A stretch of 16,452 nucleotides of DNA, from positions 14,697-31,148 of the forward strand of contig NW_003142840.1 of the NCBI RefSeq assembly GCF_000003605.2, written 5' to 3'. The notes under the pieces are model-generated. The model was not told the origin of the DNA. It saw only the letters and a program-made list of their open reading frames with translations, and ran no database searches. Shown here in pieces: positions 1 to 8,597 of this stretch (its first letter is position 1; each line of letters begins with the position of its first letter). Both the position numbers and the translations under genes were made by a program. The stretch comes from Saccoglossus kowalevskii. Its lineage: Eukaryota; Hemichordata; Enteropneusta; Harrimaniidae.

Positions 1-141
1 CCCCGTTACTTCTATGATCCACCGTCTTTCAACAAATTTATTCTTTTAATGAAATCACATGACGATGTCATTTTGAAACGCCTTGGTGAATATGTATTTC
101 ATACATTAAATGTTAGATACGAAATTTCAGATTTATTGTAA
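1..141 (+). CDS. Possible 3' end of a gene, open at left edge
   Basis: Frame 1 is open from the first base to a TAA at 139-141, giving 46 residues that start PRYFYDPPSF and end NVRYEISDLL. The residue mix (aromatics, charged residues, hydrophobic spacing as in KRLGEYVFHTL) resembles a folded protein end more than random AT-rich translation. I do not recognise the family. The true exon start lies outside the window or at an unseen splice site. No good AATAAA follows within 150 bases, which weakens the case. If real, it is a terminal exon of a separate plus-strand gene ending about 840 bases before the discoidin exons. It could also be chance: 46 open codons are not decisive. Confidence 0.4.
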   Translation, partial: PRYFYDPPSFNKFILLMKSHDDVILKRLGEYVFHTLNVRYEISDLL

Positions 142-342
142 TATTTACTGTACAAACGCACAAATGTTCTTTGTTTTGTAATCACTTTATGGGCCGAAGG
201 CCTTTAATATTTGTGAGTATAGACCGTATATTATACAGACCATGGTTTTGGTAACTTAAAACCCTTTCCTGACGAACAAGAACATTATTTCGTATTAAGA
301 ATATAGAAAAGCCATTCCTTGTGTAATTTGTTTGACTTCCAG

Positions 343-350
343 TGACGTCA
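343..350. promoter_or_regulatory. CRE palindrome TGACGTCA
   Basis: A perfect full CRE octamer, the classical CREB/ATF dimer site, lies in a non-coding region. It is about 500 bases upstream of a TATA-like box. The match is seen directly; function is inferred. Confidence 0.3.
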
Positions 351-840
351 TATGTCAGTGTATATATTCTAGTTCTCTACTTTACATATTCCAAATATTA
401 CCAACGAATATCTTTCTTAAAATCAAACGATAATATGTGTATTATACCTAATAGTATAACAACTATCTTTTAGCTGTCCCCTTCGGCAGTTATTTTGTTG
501 TATCGTGGCTTGTATCTATCCCATAATATGACTGTCAACACGTCGAAATTTTCAGATTAGTGCACCACAGGTCTCAGTGCTTCTAGCATCATTAATCAAT
601 GTTTAGAGATAGCTGAAGCAGAATAATCAACTCACTTCATTGATTGCAGTATTCTGATTATGACTTGTTCTGATTTTCAGGTTGTTTTAAATGACTTGCC
701 AAACATATGTTGTTTTCTGTTGACTGTGCTTAATCTGTAACCAGGGTGGAAAATGTCAATGTGATAGTCTAATTACAATCTAGTCAATCTATAAGTCTTC
801 CAATTACCGCTATGTGGTCTCATACATTAAAATGAGGTTA

Positions 841-883
841 TATAAAAGCTAGGCCCGGTCTATCAGGCTGTAAAATTCAGTTT
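841..883 (+). promoter_or_regulatory. TATA box with initiator-like TCAGTTT
   Basis: TATAAAAG sits at 841-848 and an initiator-like TCAGTTT at 877-883. The spacing from TATA to the initiator A (38 bases) is somewhat longer than the usual 28-32. An in-frame TAA at 946-948 lies before the next exon, so a transcript starting here would need its start codon at 1009 or in a spliced exon. It could be an alternative promoter or a chance match. Confidence 0.2.
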
Positions 884-979
884 ACATAAAGATATGCATT
901 CACATATGAACACTTGACTAAAATCATAATGATATACTTTGTTCATAACTCTCATTTCAATATACTGACTTTATTTTAG

Positions 980-2367
980 CAACTAATATTCAGCAAACTA
1001 CCATCTCCATGACAACTCTAAGAACGACACCGGTTGACTGGCTTAGTACAACTACGCCCACTACGCCAGGCGGTAAGTTTCATTTTCAGAATGGGTTGTT
1101 TACTTCTGCGTTACTGTTTAGAGGTGTCAATCGGCCTAACCCACTGCAAACGTGTGTCTTGGCTATGCTGGTGGCTTGCGCTTTACCGAATTTTGCGAAT
1201 GGCCGAGTACACACAACGGGAATCCTCGGTCTCGCGTGCATTTTAGTCATTCTCTGTATTCAGTTCAGATCAGATCACCAGGAAATGAGTTGCCGAATAA
1301 TATATTTTCTAGCCAAAATTGATCATATTTAAGGAAAGCAACGATTATTTGAATGTATAGACTATCTTCATAGTAATTTTCTTGAATGTACAATTAAGGA
1401 AGGTTATTAGTTGTCTAACAGTATTTTCTACAGGACAGGAAGTAAAGATGTGTCTAATTTGACATTTATTTCAAACACGTTAAGTCCTCCAAAACTCTAT
1501 ACAGACAAATGCCAAATGTCAAATTTTACGTTGGATATCAGGGAAATTCGGTACATTTCAATATGTCAGCTACTACTACTACATTGTCAGTGTAATCTGG
1601 TTATTATGTTATTCTTTCCCACCCACAGTCTGTGTTCCATCAGCACTCGGAATGGAGTCATATGCCATAAATGATGACCAGATAACTGCTTCATCCACTT
1701 ACCAATCTAGCTCAACTCTTGCTCCTTATTTTGGTCGTTTGAATACACTATTCGTGGAAGGCGTACACGGCGGTGGCTGGCAAGCAGACAGTCAAGATAT
1801 AGCACAGTGGATACAAGTTTATTTCCAAGGAACCAAGGAAGTATATGCTATCATAACACAGGGCAGGAACCAATCACCGTCTGCTTTGGATATGTGGGTT
1901 AAAACGTATGTCGTCGCCTACAGTGATGATGGGTTACAATGGCAGAATTACAGAGACGAATTTGACGAACTCATGGTACGTAGTCATTATATAATAATAT
2001 TACAAACCTGAAGATATAAAAATGAATTTCATCTTTCAATTGATGATATTCTTTGTCGGTTTTTAAAACTACGACACAATACCGACTATTATGAATATTA
2101 TTTATGTTCGAATATGTAAAATTCGCAAAGAATGCTGGTTAAACATAGACTGTTTGAACTTTCGATGCTCACATTATAATTTACAATCGCATCGCTGTCA
2201 TTGTGTCTTTTTTCCAGGAGTTTAACGCCAACAGTGACAGTGATACAGAGGTAACCAATGACTTGAACCCAACAATAATAACAGTGTATCTGAGAATAAA
2301 TCCACGCTCGTGGTACCAGTATATCAGTCTACGAATGGAAATCATCGGATGTGACGTCACGCTGTAG
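980..2367 (+). CDS. F5/8 type C (discoidin) domain protein, last three exons
   Basis: The exons read as join(980..1072, 1629..1975, 2218..2367). Intron 1 is GTAAGT...CCCACAG, phase 1; intron 2 is GTACGT...TTTTTTCCAG, phase 0. The first exon (acceptor TTATTTTAG) encodes a Thr/Pro-rich linker (STTTPTTPG). The next two encode one discoidin domain of about 160 residues. It runs from CVPSALGMES through DDQITASSTY, RLN, GGGW, QWIQVYF, ITQGR, YSDDGLQW, INPRSWYQYISLRMEIIGC to a TAG at 2365-2367. The paired end cysteines match the disulfide that closes this fold. In the family such domains bind carbohydrate, phospholipid or protein outside the cell. The Thr/Pro linker suggests a mucin-like stalk, so the protein is probably secreted or membrane-attached with other domains upstream. 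One N-glycosylation sequon (NQS) follows ITQGR. The usual VDLG is VYFQG, and the usual TD turn near the end is the acidic DSDTEV. The 5' part is missing or unrecognised. An alternative first Met is at 1009, but no signal peptide follows it. Confidence 0.85.
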
Positions 2368-2467
2368 TACATTGATCTACATTTTTCGTATGAGGTCGCA
2401 TATTGTCACCAACGGTCGGAGGTGCGCAAAGCATAGTTTTTGATCAACATTGAAAACGACCTGACTA

Positions 2468-2473
2468 AATAAA
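2468..2473 (+). terminator. Poly(A) signal of the discoidin gene
   Basis: A canonical AATAAA lies 100 bases after the stop codon at 2365-2367, a normal distance for a short animal 3' UTR. It supports 2367 as the true gene end. Confidence 0.6.
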
Positions 2474-3605
2474 AACAATCTTAGAAAATCAACAACAACA
2501 ACAAAATCATCTCCACCCAGGTGTAAATAGGCTAGCGCATCGAATGCTATGTCAATGTGAAGCAAGATTCAGTGCATAGGTTCAATGCCATGACTGTAAC
2601 TGTTAGACATTATTATATGTTTTTATATGGTCATCAACTCACTATTTGACAGTACTCACCGCATGCATGTTCAGTGCTTACATAGTTTACTCACAGTGTT
2701 GTCCGTCAAGTTAATATAAACACAGCAACACGGTATCTTTACGAAGAATCATTCTTATATAATGTCCGAGTCGATATAAAATGACGAGGCTGTAGCGCGA
2801 AGCATTTTAATGTTGCTATGCATTCAAACCCAGATGAGTACAGGGGTTTTATCTGACTTAAAATCTGCCCAAACCAAATTGATATACATTTTGGGAAAGT
2901 TAAATTAGTTTGAAGGCACAAATACATTCTGTCAACAGAGTCTGTCGATTCGTTTTGAAGAAAGGTAGGCATACGTGAAAGTTTGTCATAAATCATGTTA
3001 TGACAACGTCGATACTCATTGCGCATAGTCATGGTGTTGTAGTTGCATGTTAACATGGAACAGCAGCTTTTCTGGTTTTGGGAAAATTAGCCAAATTTTA
3101 TTTGAAAAATTGCTATTTTTGGAACAATTCCATAACATTATTAAATTAGCATTTTAAAAATTCAGGATAACATAATCTGAGGTGTAAGTTGAAACTCATT
3201 CTTCCGTTATACCAGAAGTACGTTAGAACTCGCGAGCCTTGTCAGGTTCTTACGTGTTTTAGAGCAGCTAATCTTACCACGTTTTTAACAATATGTTATT
3301 GAGTCGAAGAACATGCCTTGAATTCAGATTTTAAAATTGTTATTCACTTATACCATCTATATAGCTTTAGGCCCAACATAAGCGAAAAATTGGAAAAAAA
3401 CGTTGATGACTAATAATAAATTCGAGATCGTGAATTTTTGCGGTCCAATGCACAATTTAATGAAATTGTTTTTTAGAATCATTGGCAAGCTGTGTTTGTT
3501 CTGTTTAATTGGGTGTGTAGTCAATTCATAATGGTTTGTACCTAGGTGTTCATGACTTTAATAAAACTAAATTGAAATGCGCTTAAAGACGACATCAACC
3601 TCTTT
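2474..3605. other. AT-rich intergenic stretch, nothing identified
   Basis: Non-coding sequence between the discoidin gene and the transporter promoter. Short minus-strand open frames here (for example 2739-3056) have no family signature, no splice support and unnatural composition. Only small inverted repeats are seen. Confidence 0.5.
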
Positions 3606-3607
3606 AA

Positions 3608-3785
3608 CAGTGACTCGTTGTGCGGTACCGTTGTGACGTTTTACCGAATAGCCGCAATGTGTCCACCCTTAACCGTAATGAGTTATGCGGTTACCGATGA
3701 CGTCATCCACTTACTATCAATGTATTGTTATAGATGACACATATTAGTATAAAATATTAGTGAGGACTGCCATGCACGTACATAC
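3608..3785 (+). promoter_or_regulatory. CRE + TATA promoter of the transporter gene
   Basis: A 12-bp perfect palindrome GATGACGTCATC (3696-3707) contains a full CRE. TATAAAA follows at 3748-3754, which predicts initiation near 3778-3785 and places the CRE about 75-80 bases upstream of the start. This is a classical arrangement for CREB/ATF-controlled genes. The CRE lies in the second of two diverged direct copies: the first has TGTGCGG-TACCG-TTGTGACGT around 3620-3640, the second TATGCGGTTACCGATGACGT around 3684-3703. The first copy keeps only a half CRE (TGACGT). Transcription start and cAMP response are inferred. Confidence 0.45.
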
Positions 3786-3877
3786 CCGTGACACATTAAA
3801 GAATATAGGGGTCATTTAGAAACTAAAATAGAAATTGCAACAATATGCCGGTGTGGTTATGATGTAGACTGCGTGTT

Positions 3878-3965
3878 ATGTGCAGACTCTATGCAAAGCT
3901 TGGCAGAGGAGACAACGCTACGGACGTATTTAGACGATTCGATACTTGCATTTAGTGAAAACTAA
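3878..3965 (+). other. Two overlapping upstream ORFs in the transporter leader
   Basis: Frame A is 3878-3955: 25 codons starting MCRLYAKLGR, with stop TAG directly followed by TGA. Frame B is 3891-3965: 24 codons starting MQSLAEETTL, with its TAA ending two bases before the transporter ATG. A five-codon uORF begins at 3845. If the leader is transcribed from the TATA box, ribosomes meet these before the main start. Similar leaders reduce or condition translation in other animal genes. The peptide sequences are not recognised. Confidence 0.35.
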
Positions 3966-3967
3966 TC

Positions 3968-5065
3968 ATGGATTTACGCAGTGGTTATTATGATATGGAC
4001 AAGTTAGGCAATGACATGGGCAAGTTAGGCAAGGACACAAATCAACTAGAAACTATGGGTAACGAAGAAGACAAAAACGCGACATCAACTCAAGACCGAA
4101 CAATTAACTCCTGGGTCGGCATTGCACTAGCTTTTCTGTATGGTGTATGCAGTGCTGTTGGTGCTATGTTTATTATATGGGCACAAAATGGAGGAGCCTC
4201 TCAATTCCAGATTGCGTTTATTACGCAATTAGTTGTCACTATAGTCGCTGTCATAGCGATTATCATTAAGAAAATTTCCATTTCCTCCGACAATTTTTGT
4301 GATACTTTCTTGATACTGGGTAATGGGATGATACGAGCGTTAGCAGAGATTGCAATTTACTACGCCTTGCCAAGAGCGCCTCTAGGAAACATCATGGTCA
4401 TCGTTTACGGAGGCATCCCAATAATAACTTCGATTTTTTCATGGCTGTGTCTTAAAGAAAAATGCCGCTGCACTGATATTATTGCGTTTTTCCTCGTTGT
4501 TCTCGGCGTACTAATGATTGCAAGACCGGACTTTTTTCTTCAGCCGCGAAATCCTGAATTAGCACGCGAGGAAGACATCGCTTACATCTGCGCCGCCATT
4601 GGTTCAATTGGATTAGCCACATCGCTATTGATTACCCGCTCCATTGGGGAGTCTGTACATCCGATTACTACTATGTTTTACTATGGAATCATATCAGCTC
4701 TGTTGAATGCTATTATACTTGTATTTATCACGACTTCACAGGATTGGGACTTGCCTAGTTTTGCATGGTGGTCCTTGTTAGGTGCTTGTATCTTCGTAAC
4801 TCTTTCTGACTGGAGTCTATTCAGTGCACTACAGCTGGAAACTGCAACAACAGTAGTTCTTATAGGTGAAGTTCAAATTTGCATCACTTATATATTGGAT
4901 CTTTTCGTTTTGAATAATGTACTAGATGTGTTGGACTTCGTTGGAGCGGCTCTCGTTCTTGCTGCATCGCTCATCGTAGCTATCGCATCGTGTTGGTCAA
5001 ATAAAACCAAAAAAGAAGACAATGAACTTCAACAACTTGTAATCAAAGATGCCAAACAAAAATAA
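3968..5065 (+). CDS. EamA/DMT-superfamily transporter, SLC35G-like
   Basis: An intronless frame encodes 365 residues with about ten hydrophobic helices, near 49-71, 80-100, 113-133, 140-162, 169-186, 203-224, 233-255, 264-285, 291-313 and 320-342. These form the two five-helix EamA halves of the drug/metabolite transporter superfamily. The first half carries the typical pattern of P151, the LKEK after helix 4, then LVVLGVLMIARP in helix 5. The second half ends helix 9 to 10 with LDLFVLNNVLDVLDFVGAALVL. Ten helices, about 360 residues, cytosolic polar ends and no introns fit the SLC35G/EamA group of animals, whose substrates are mostly unknown. It should sit in the plasma or an internal membrane. 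The hydrophilic N-tail has a small repeat (DKLGNDMGKLGKD); the C-tail is Lys-rich. The start is well supported: ATC-ATG-G with A at -3 and G at +4, and an in-frame TGA at 3956-3958. The substrate cannot be told from sequence. Confidence 0.88.
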   Translation: MDLRSGYYDMDKLGNDMGKLGKDTNQLETMGNEEDKNATSTQDRTINSWVGIALAFLYGVCSAVGAMFIIWAQNGGASQFQIAFITQLVVTIVAVIAIIIKKISISSDNFCDTFLILGNGMIRALAEIAIYYALPRAPLGNIMVIVYGGIPIITSIFSWLCLKEKCRCTDIIAFFLVVLGVLMIARPDFFLQPRNPELAREEDIAYICAAIGSIGLATSLLITRSIGESVHPITTMFYYGIISALLNAIILVFITTSQDWDLPSFAWWSLLGACIFVTLSDWSLFSALQLETATTVVLIGEVQICITYILDLFVLNNVLDVLDFVGAALVLAASLIVAIASCWSNKTKKEDNELQQLVIKDAKQK

Positions 5066-5066
5066 A
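5061..5066 (+). terminator. AATAAA overlapping the transporter stop codon
   Basis: The canonical poly(A) hexamer spans the TAA stop (5063-5065). If used, cleavage would fall 10-30 bases later, at the start of the GTGTCTG-rich minisatellite, leaving almost no 3' UTR. Another signal further down may be used instead. Confidence 0.35.
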
Positions 5067-5095
5067 AATTGTCATCAGGTGTCTATTCATGTCAT

Positions 5096-5642
5096 ACAAT
5101 ATTGTGTCTGCTTACAGTATCGTGTCTGTTTACAGTATTGTGTCTGATTACAGTATCGTGTCTGATTATAGTATTGTGTCTGATTACAGTATCGTGTCTG
5201 TTCACAGTACTGTGTCTGATTACAGTATCGTGTCTGTTTACAGTATTGCGTCTGATTACAACATCGTGTATGTTTACAGTATTGTGTCTGATTACAGTAT
5301 CGTGTCTGGTTACAGTATTGTCTGATTACAGTATCGTGTCTGATTACATTATTGTGTCTGATTACTGTATCGTGTCTGATTACAGTATCGTGTCTGCTTA
5401 CAGTATCGTGCCTGCTTACAGTATCGTGTTTATTTACAGTATCATGTCTGTTTATAGTTCGTGTCCAACAGTATCGTGTCTGCTTACAGTATCGTGTCTA
5501 TTTACAGTATCATGTCTGTTTATAGTTCGTGTCCAACAGTATCGTGCCTGCTTACAGTATCGTGTCTATTTACAGTATCATGTCTGTTTATAGTTCGTGT
5601 CCAACAGTATCGTGTCTGCTTACAGTATCGTGTCTATTTACA
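5096..5642 (+). repeat. 18-bp minisatellite after the transporter gene
   Basis: About 30 tandem units of 18 bp with core ACAGTATCGTGTCTGATT. In the first half, units with ATCGTG and ATTGTG largely alternate, so the effective period is 36 bp. Because 18 is a multiple of three and two plus-strand frames of the unit lack stops, long repetitive open frames appear (TVSCLI-like and VSDYSI-like hexapeptides). These look like by-products of the repeat, not genes. The array starts about 30 bases after the transporter stop codon. Confidence 0.9.
5418..5621 (+). repeat. 68-bp higher-order repeat, three copies
   Basis: Inside the 18-bp array, three consecutive 68-bp blocks (5418-5485, 5486-5553, 5554-5621) each consist of two 18-bp units and two shortened 16-bp units, one of them ATAGTTCGTGTCCAAC. 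A fourth copy begins at 5622 and breaks off. The copies differ at only a few positions, so this end of the array expanded most recently. Confidence 0.85.
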
Positions 5643-6071
5643 ACTCTTAACAAATTGAATGGTTGCCATTGTTTATTTTAAGAAAGAATGCTAACACTTG
5701 TATAGATGACACAGGTATCTCAGTAAAATACCTGAGTAGCATCAATTGCCTACGTACAGAATTGACAGAAGTATGGGGTTCTGACGCACGGTGCTGTAAT
5801 CGGCGACAAGAAAAAATAGCATGCAACAATGACAGCCTTCGAAAATCACCGTGACTATAATTCTGAAAAAATCACAATTTGTGCAAGTCACGATTTCTGT
5901 CGAGCGTGAATTTATCATTTATCTATTATTTGTGATTGGTTCCATAGCTATGTATAATATACAAAACAAAATATTAATTGTAGAAAATTAGTAAAATATT
6001 TCATTTTAAATTTGTAGAATCACTACTTATTTGAAATCTGGAGGAAAATGAACTTTTCTTCGGCTTACAGT

Positions 6072-6085
6072 GTTTCCATGGAAAC
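6072..6085. promoter_or_regulatory. RFX X-box palindrome
   Basis: GTTTCCATGGAAAC is a perfect 14-bp palindrome and fits every position of the RFX X-box consensus GTHNYYATRRNAAC. RFX factors drive ciliary and some immune genes in animals. No coding start is seen close by on either strand, so a target gene is not evident. Confidence 0.35.
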
Positions 6086-6732
6086 TGTTGGTTATGAAGT
6101 GAATTGAGAGTAGTTCGAAACATTCTGCTTTTAATTCACACAGTTTAGGAACGAATTCTATTGTCCACACATTTTTTATATCCTCTCAAAATGACGGTAA
6201 AACGCAATTTTAACTGAAATGAAACATATAAGCATAATATAAGCAGGAAACACGCAATGCATTATTGTAAATATTATATAAGGTGATGTCACTATTGTAA
6301 CACATTTTCCCCGAATGAAACAGAGATTCCCCAAAATCACTAATGGGGTGTAGATTTATGACAACTTTTAAGAAATACTACATATTAACATTTTATAATT
6401 AGGTAATGTCTGGTTAGCAAGTTTATTCATTTACTAAAAAATAGAATTAACGTAACCATGGAACGTCGAGGCGTGTGAACTGCGGAAATCGAGTTACACT
6501 AGTATTGGTTCACGCGCAGTTGAGCGCAATTCATAATGACGACACGCGCCATTTGATTTCCATTTCTGATCAAAATGAGTCGAAACACTCTTTAAAATTG
6601 AAATATTTCCAGTCCGTTGCCAGAAATTGGTTGGATTATCAATGAACAACATTCTAATTATGTTTTATCATCAATGAGCTGTTTTCGTTTTTTTCACAAT
6701 TTGTCGAATAACAAACAAAATGACGCCCATTA

Positions 6733-6757
6733 ACCGGAAGTGTTCTAACCGGAAGTG
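6733..6757 (+). promoter_or_regulatory. Doubled ETS/GABP sites
   Basis: ACCGGAAGTG occurs at 6733-6742 and again at 6748-6757, a 15-bp spacing on the same strand. Each matches the strong ETS (GABP/ELK) core. Paired CCGGAAGT sites are typical of TATA-less promoters. A slightly CpG-richer stretch lies just upstream (about 6460-6560). No transcript can be assigned. Confidence 0.35.
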
Positions 6758-7619
6758 CCCTATTTTCAAATGGATACTCTTATATATTGTACACATGTTA
6801 TCTATAGAGCTCGAGCTCGCATTAAAGTTATATTTCGTGACTGGAGGGAGATTTGGAGAACTTGTGTAACCATAGGAAAAACACGTATGCCTTTCCAAAA
6901 GATATTATAAAGTTATTTTTTTTGTCAATAACTTGCATGTTTTGGGCGTATTTTCTTATGTTTATAAGTATATAGTTTGTATAATGTATTGTAACAGTGA
7001 AAGGCCTGGTATGAGCGTGATATCTGGTAATCACGTGGTCTCGCCCCTGGCTTGCTATCACGTATTGCCTCACTGCCATATAACTATATGCTTCATAGAA
7101 ATGTATTGGATTTGGCAACCCGACCACAGCGACGAAGTGTTGGTTAGTAATAAATGCTTCACTATTTGTGATGAACCTCTTGTGTGCATTCTTTGGGTCG
7201 ATTCACTCAGTGTCTCTACAGTGTAAGTGTAGCCTGCATGCGAGTATAAGTTGACACTTTTCGACGAGTTCCTTTCGTAACAATAAATTGTTTCAAATTA
7301 CCCTGGTGTATAATTACCCTGGTAGTGTCACGTCAGAGTAGAATTGGGTTCATTAGACAAAAGTTCAACTCTTATCCTTTGACTCAATACCAGTGAAGGC
7401 TGTATACTATCTGATGAGGGTAGGCAATGATGTAACCGTGTTCTGAATTGAATTGGTAATTAAAACAATTCAGAGGCGATTTGGGGGTGGTGGGTGGTAG
7501 GTGAATGATAACATATTTATTGAGCCAAATTGAGCATTGTACGTAAAGCCTTAAATCCAATATATCAAATCAAATCCACTTTAAATCGTGAATATACCGG
7601 TATATAGTTATATAGAAAC

Positions 7620-7855
7620 ACATCAGAGGCGGTGGCACGAAATTCTGTCGGCTTGGGGCGAGATCTGCTCACCAAACTTGCACCAAAGGCGCGACCTTAC
7701 TAGGGAGTCCGGGGCATTCTTCCCTTAAATATTTTGAAATCTAGACCCTCTGAAACCATATTTCATGCATTTTGGGGGGTATATTTTGCATTTTCGAGGG
7801 GGAGATCGCCCCCTGTGCCCCCCTCCCTGTGCCGCCGCAACTGCACATGGGATAT
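7620..7855. repeat. Remnant of a dispersed invertebrate repeat
   Basis: This block is far richer in G/C runs than its surroundings: GGGAGTCCGGGGCATTC, TTTTGAAATCTAGACCCTC, GCATTTTGGGGGG, GAGGGGGAGATCGCCCCC. From memory, this succession (G-rich 'gggggtccggggg' start, 'tgaaaatctagacccctct', 'gcattttgggg', then C-rich end) recurs in many marine invertebrate genomes as a dispersed non-coding repeat. No transposase or terminal repeats are visible, so this is a fragment. Confidence 0.5.
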
Positions 7856-7930
7856 GTTGGACCATTTGTTAGATATATTCTCATTTGGACAGAACCAGAA
7901 GACTATTCTAATTATATGGAAATCAAAGTT

Positions 7931-8045
7931 AAATCCACGTCAGGCTGTCTGTAAAAGTTTTTAAAAATATATAGATTTAAATCCACGTCGGACCATGAAA
8001 TGTTTTTAAAAATACGTTCTATCCGATTTAAATATATCGTCGGAT
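7931..8045. repeat. Diverged 48-bp tandem repeat, about 2.3 copies
   Basis: AAATCCACGTC begins at 7931 and 7979, each followed some 25 bases later by GTTTTTAAAAATA. A third, more diverged copy starts near 8030 (AAATATATCGTCGG). The periods are 48 and about 51 bp. Confidence 0.6.
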
Positions 8046-8176
8046 TGTTTTTTCTATTATCCGGGACAATGTATCTGTGGTTGAATAAAAGATTGGTATA
8101 CAAAGTAATTGTGCACGGGTAGATTACTATATGGTAAGTAACGTAATACACGTATGTGTAATATTACTGCATTGTC

Positions 8177-8446
8177 GTGTTATTGATATCAAACTACAGG
8201 TACACTATCACAATGGTTGTTAGCAACGACATGTACGACAAAAGTGGACATATTCCCATTTATGTTTGCTTCCCTCAACGGCATAGCTGCCAAACACTTT
8301 TGAAAATCATTTCAAGTCCACTAAAATGCGATTCCGTGACAATAAAACCACATCAAGTCAATATATACACTGACACTGAGGTGCGACGATTATGTTATGA
8401 TTATGGTGTCTATATTTTTAACTTATTTTCCTTAAGTTTTACATAA
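8177..8446 (+). other. Weak candidate exon or small ORF, unrecognised
   Basis: An 89-codon frame whose centre (about 8200-8380) has fairly natural composition: DKSGHIPIYVCFPQRHSC, TDTEVRRLCYDYG. A possible acceptor (AACTACAG, ending 8199) and donor (GAG followed by GTGCGA at 8381) would frame a 181-base exon, but the acceptor lacks a good pyrimidine tract. No family is recognised and no partner exon is seen. Probably chance. Confidence 0.15.
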
Positions 8447-8597
8447 TTCAAAATCATATATGTAAATATACTCAAGAATATAACGCGAAACAGAATATAC
8501 CGAATGTGCACATGTCTGTGCAATGTAACAAACATTAGCCCAATTCAACTGTGATACATTAGTAGTGCAGCCCAGTGATATGTAACATAGTAGTTAT

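Larger units (their letters stand above)
142..979. other. Non-coding stretch with scattered regulatory-like motifs
   Basis: No convincing coding exon is visible. All frames are broken by stops in AT-rich sequence. The stretch contains a CRE palindrome (343-350), a short GGCC-GAA-GGCC hairpin (192-202) and a TATA-like box at 841. It may be intron or 5' flank of the discoidin gene, depending on whether that gene has exons further left. Confidence 0.5.
5643..7615. other. Intergenic stretch without recognisable genes
   Basis: AT-rich non-coding DNA. Open frames in this stretch (5663-5854, 6671-6898, 6828-7127, 6933-7226) have no domain pattern or splice support. Notable short sites are the X-box palindrome at 6072, doubled ETS sites at 6733, a GAGCTCGAGCTC palindrome at 6807-6818, a 16-bp spaced duplicate of AATTACCCTGGT at 7296 and 7312, and a 14-bp palindrome ATATACCGGTATAT at 7592-7605. 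Confidence 0.5.

Noticed and set aside
1009-1332. 107-codon ORF as a separate gene
   Set aside because: Only its first 64 bases belong to the discoidin exon; the rest reads through the GTAAGT donor into intron 1.
2351-2360. GTGACGTCAC as a CRE control site
   Set aside because: It lies inside the last coding exon of the discoidin gene and encodes the conserved GCDVT end, so the match is most likely incidental.
2739-3056. 105-codon minus-strand ORF between the genes
   Set aside because: Composition and codon pattern look random; no splice signals or homology recognisable.
5069-5658. Three overlapping repeat-encoded ORFs as genes
   Set aside because: They are translations of the 18-bp minisatellite in two frames. 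The longest begins with TTG, not ATG. The in-frame continuation is reported only as a finding.
7734-7964. ORFs in the G/C-run block as a gene
   Set aside because: The block matches a dispersed repeat style; the frames are by-products.
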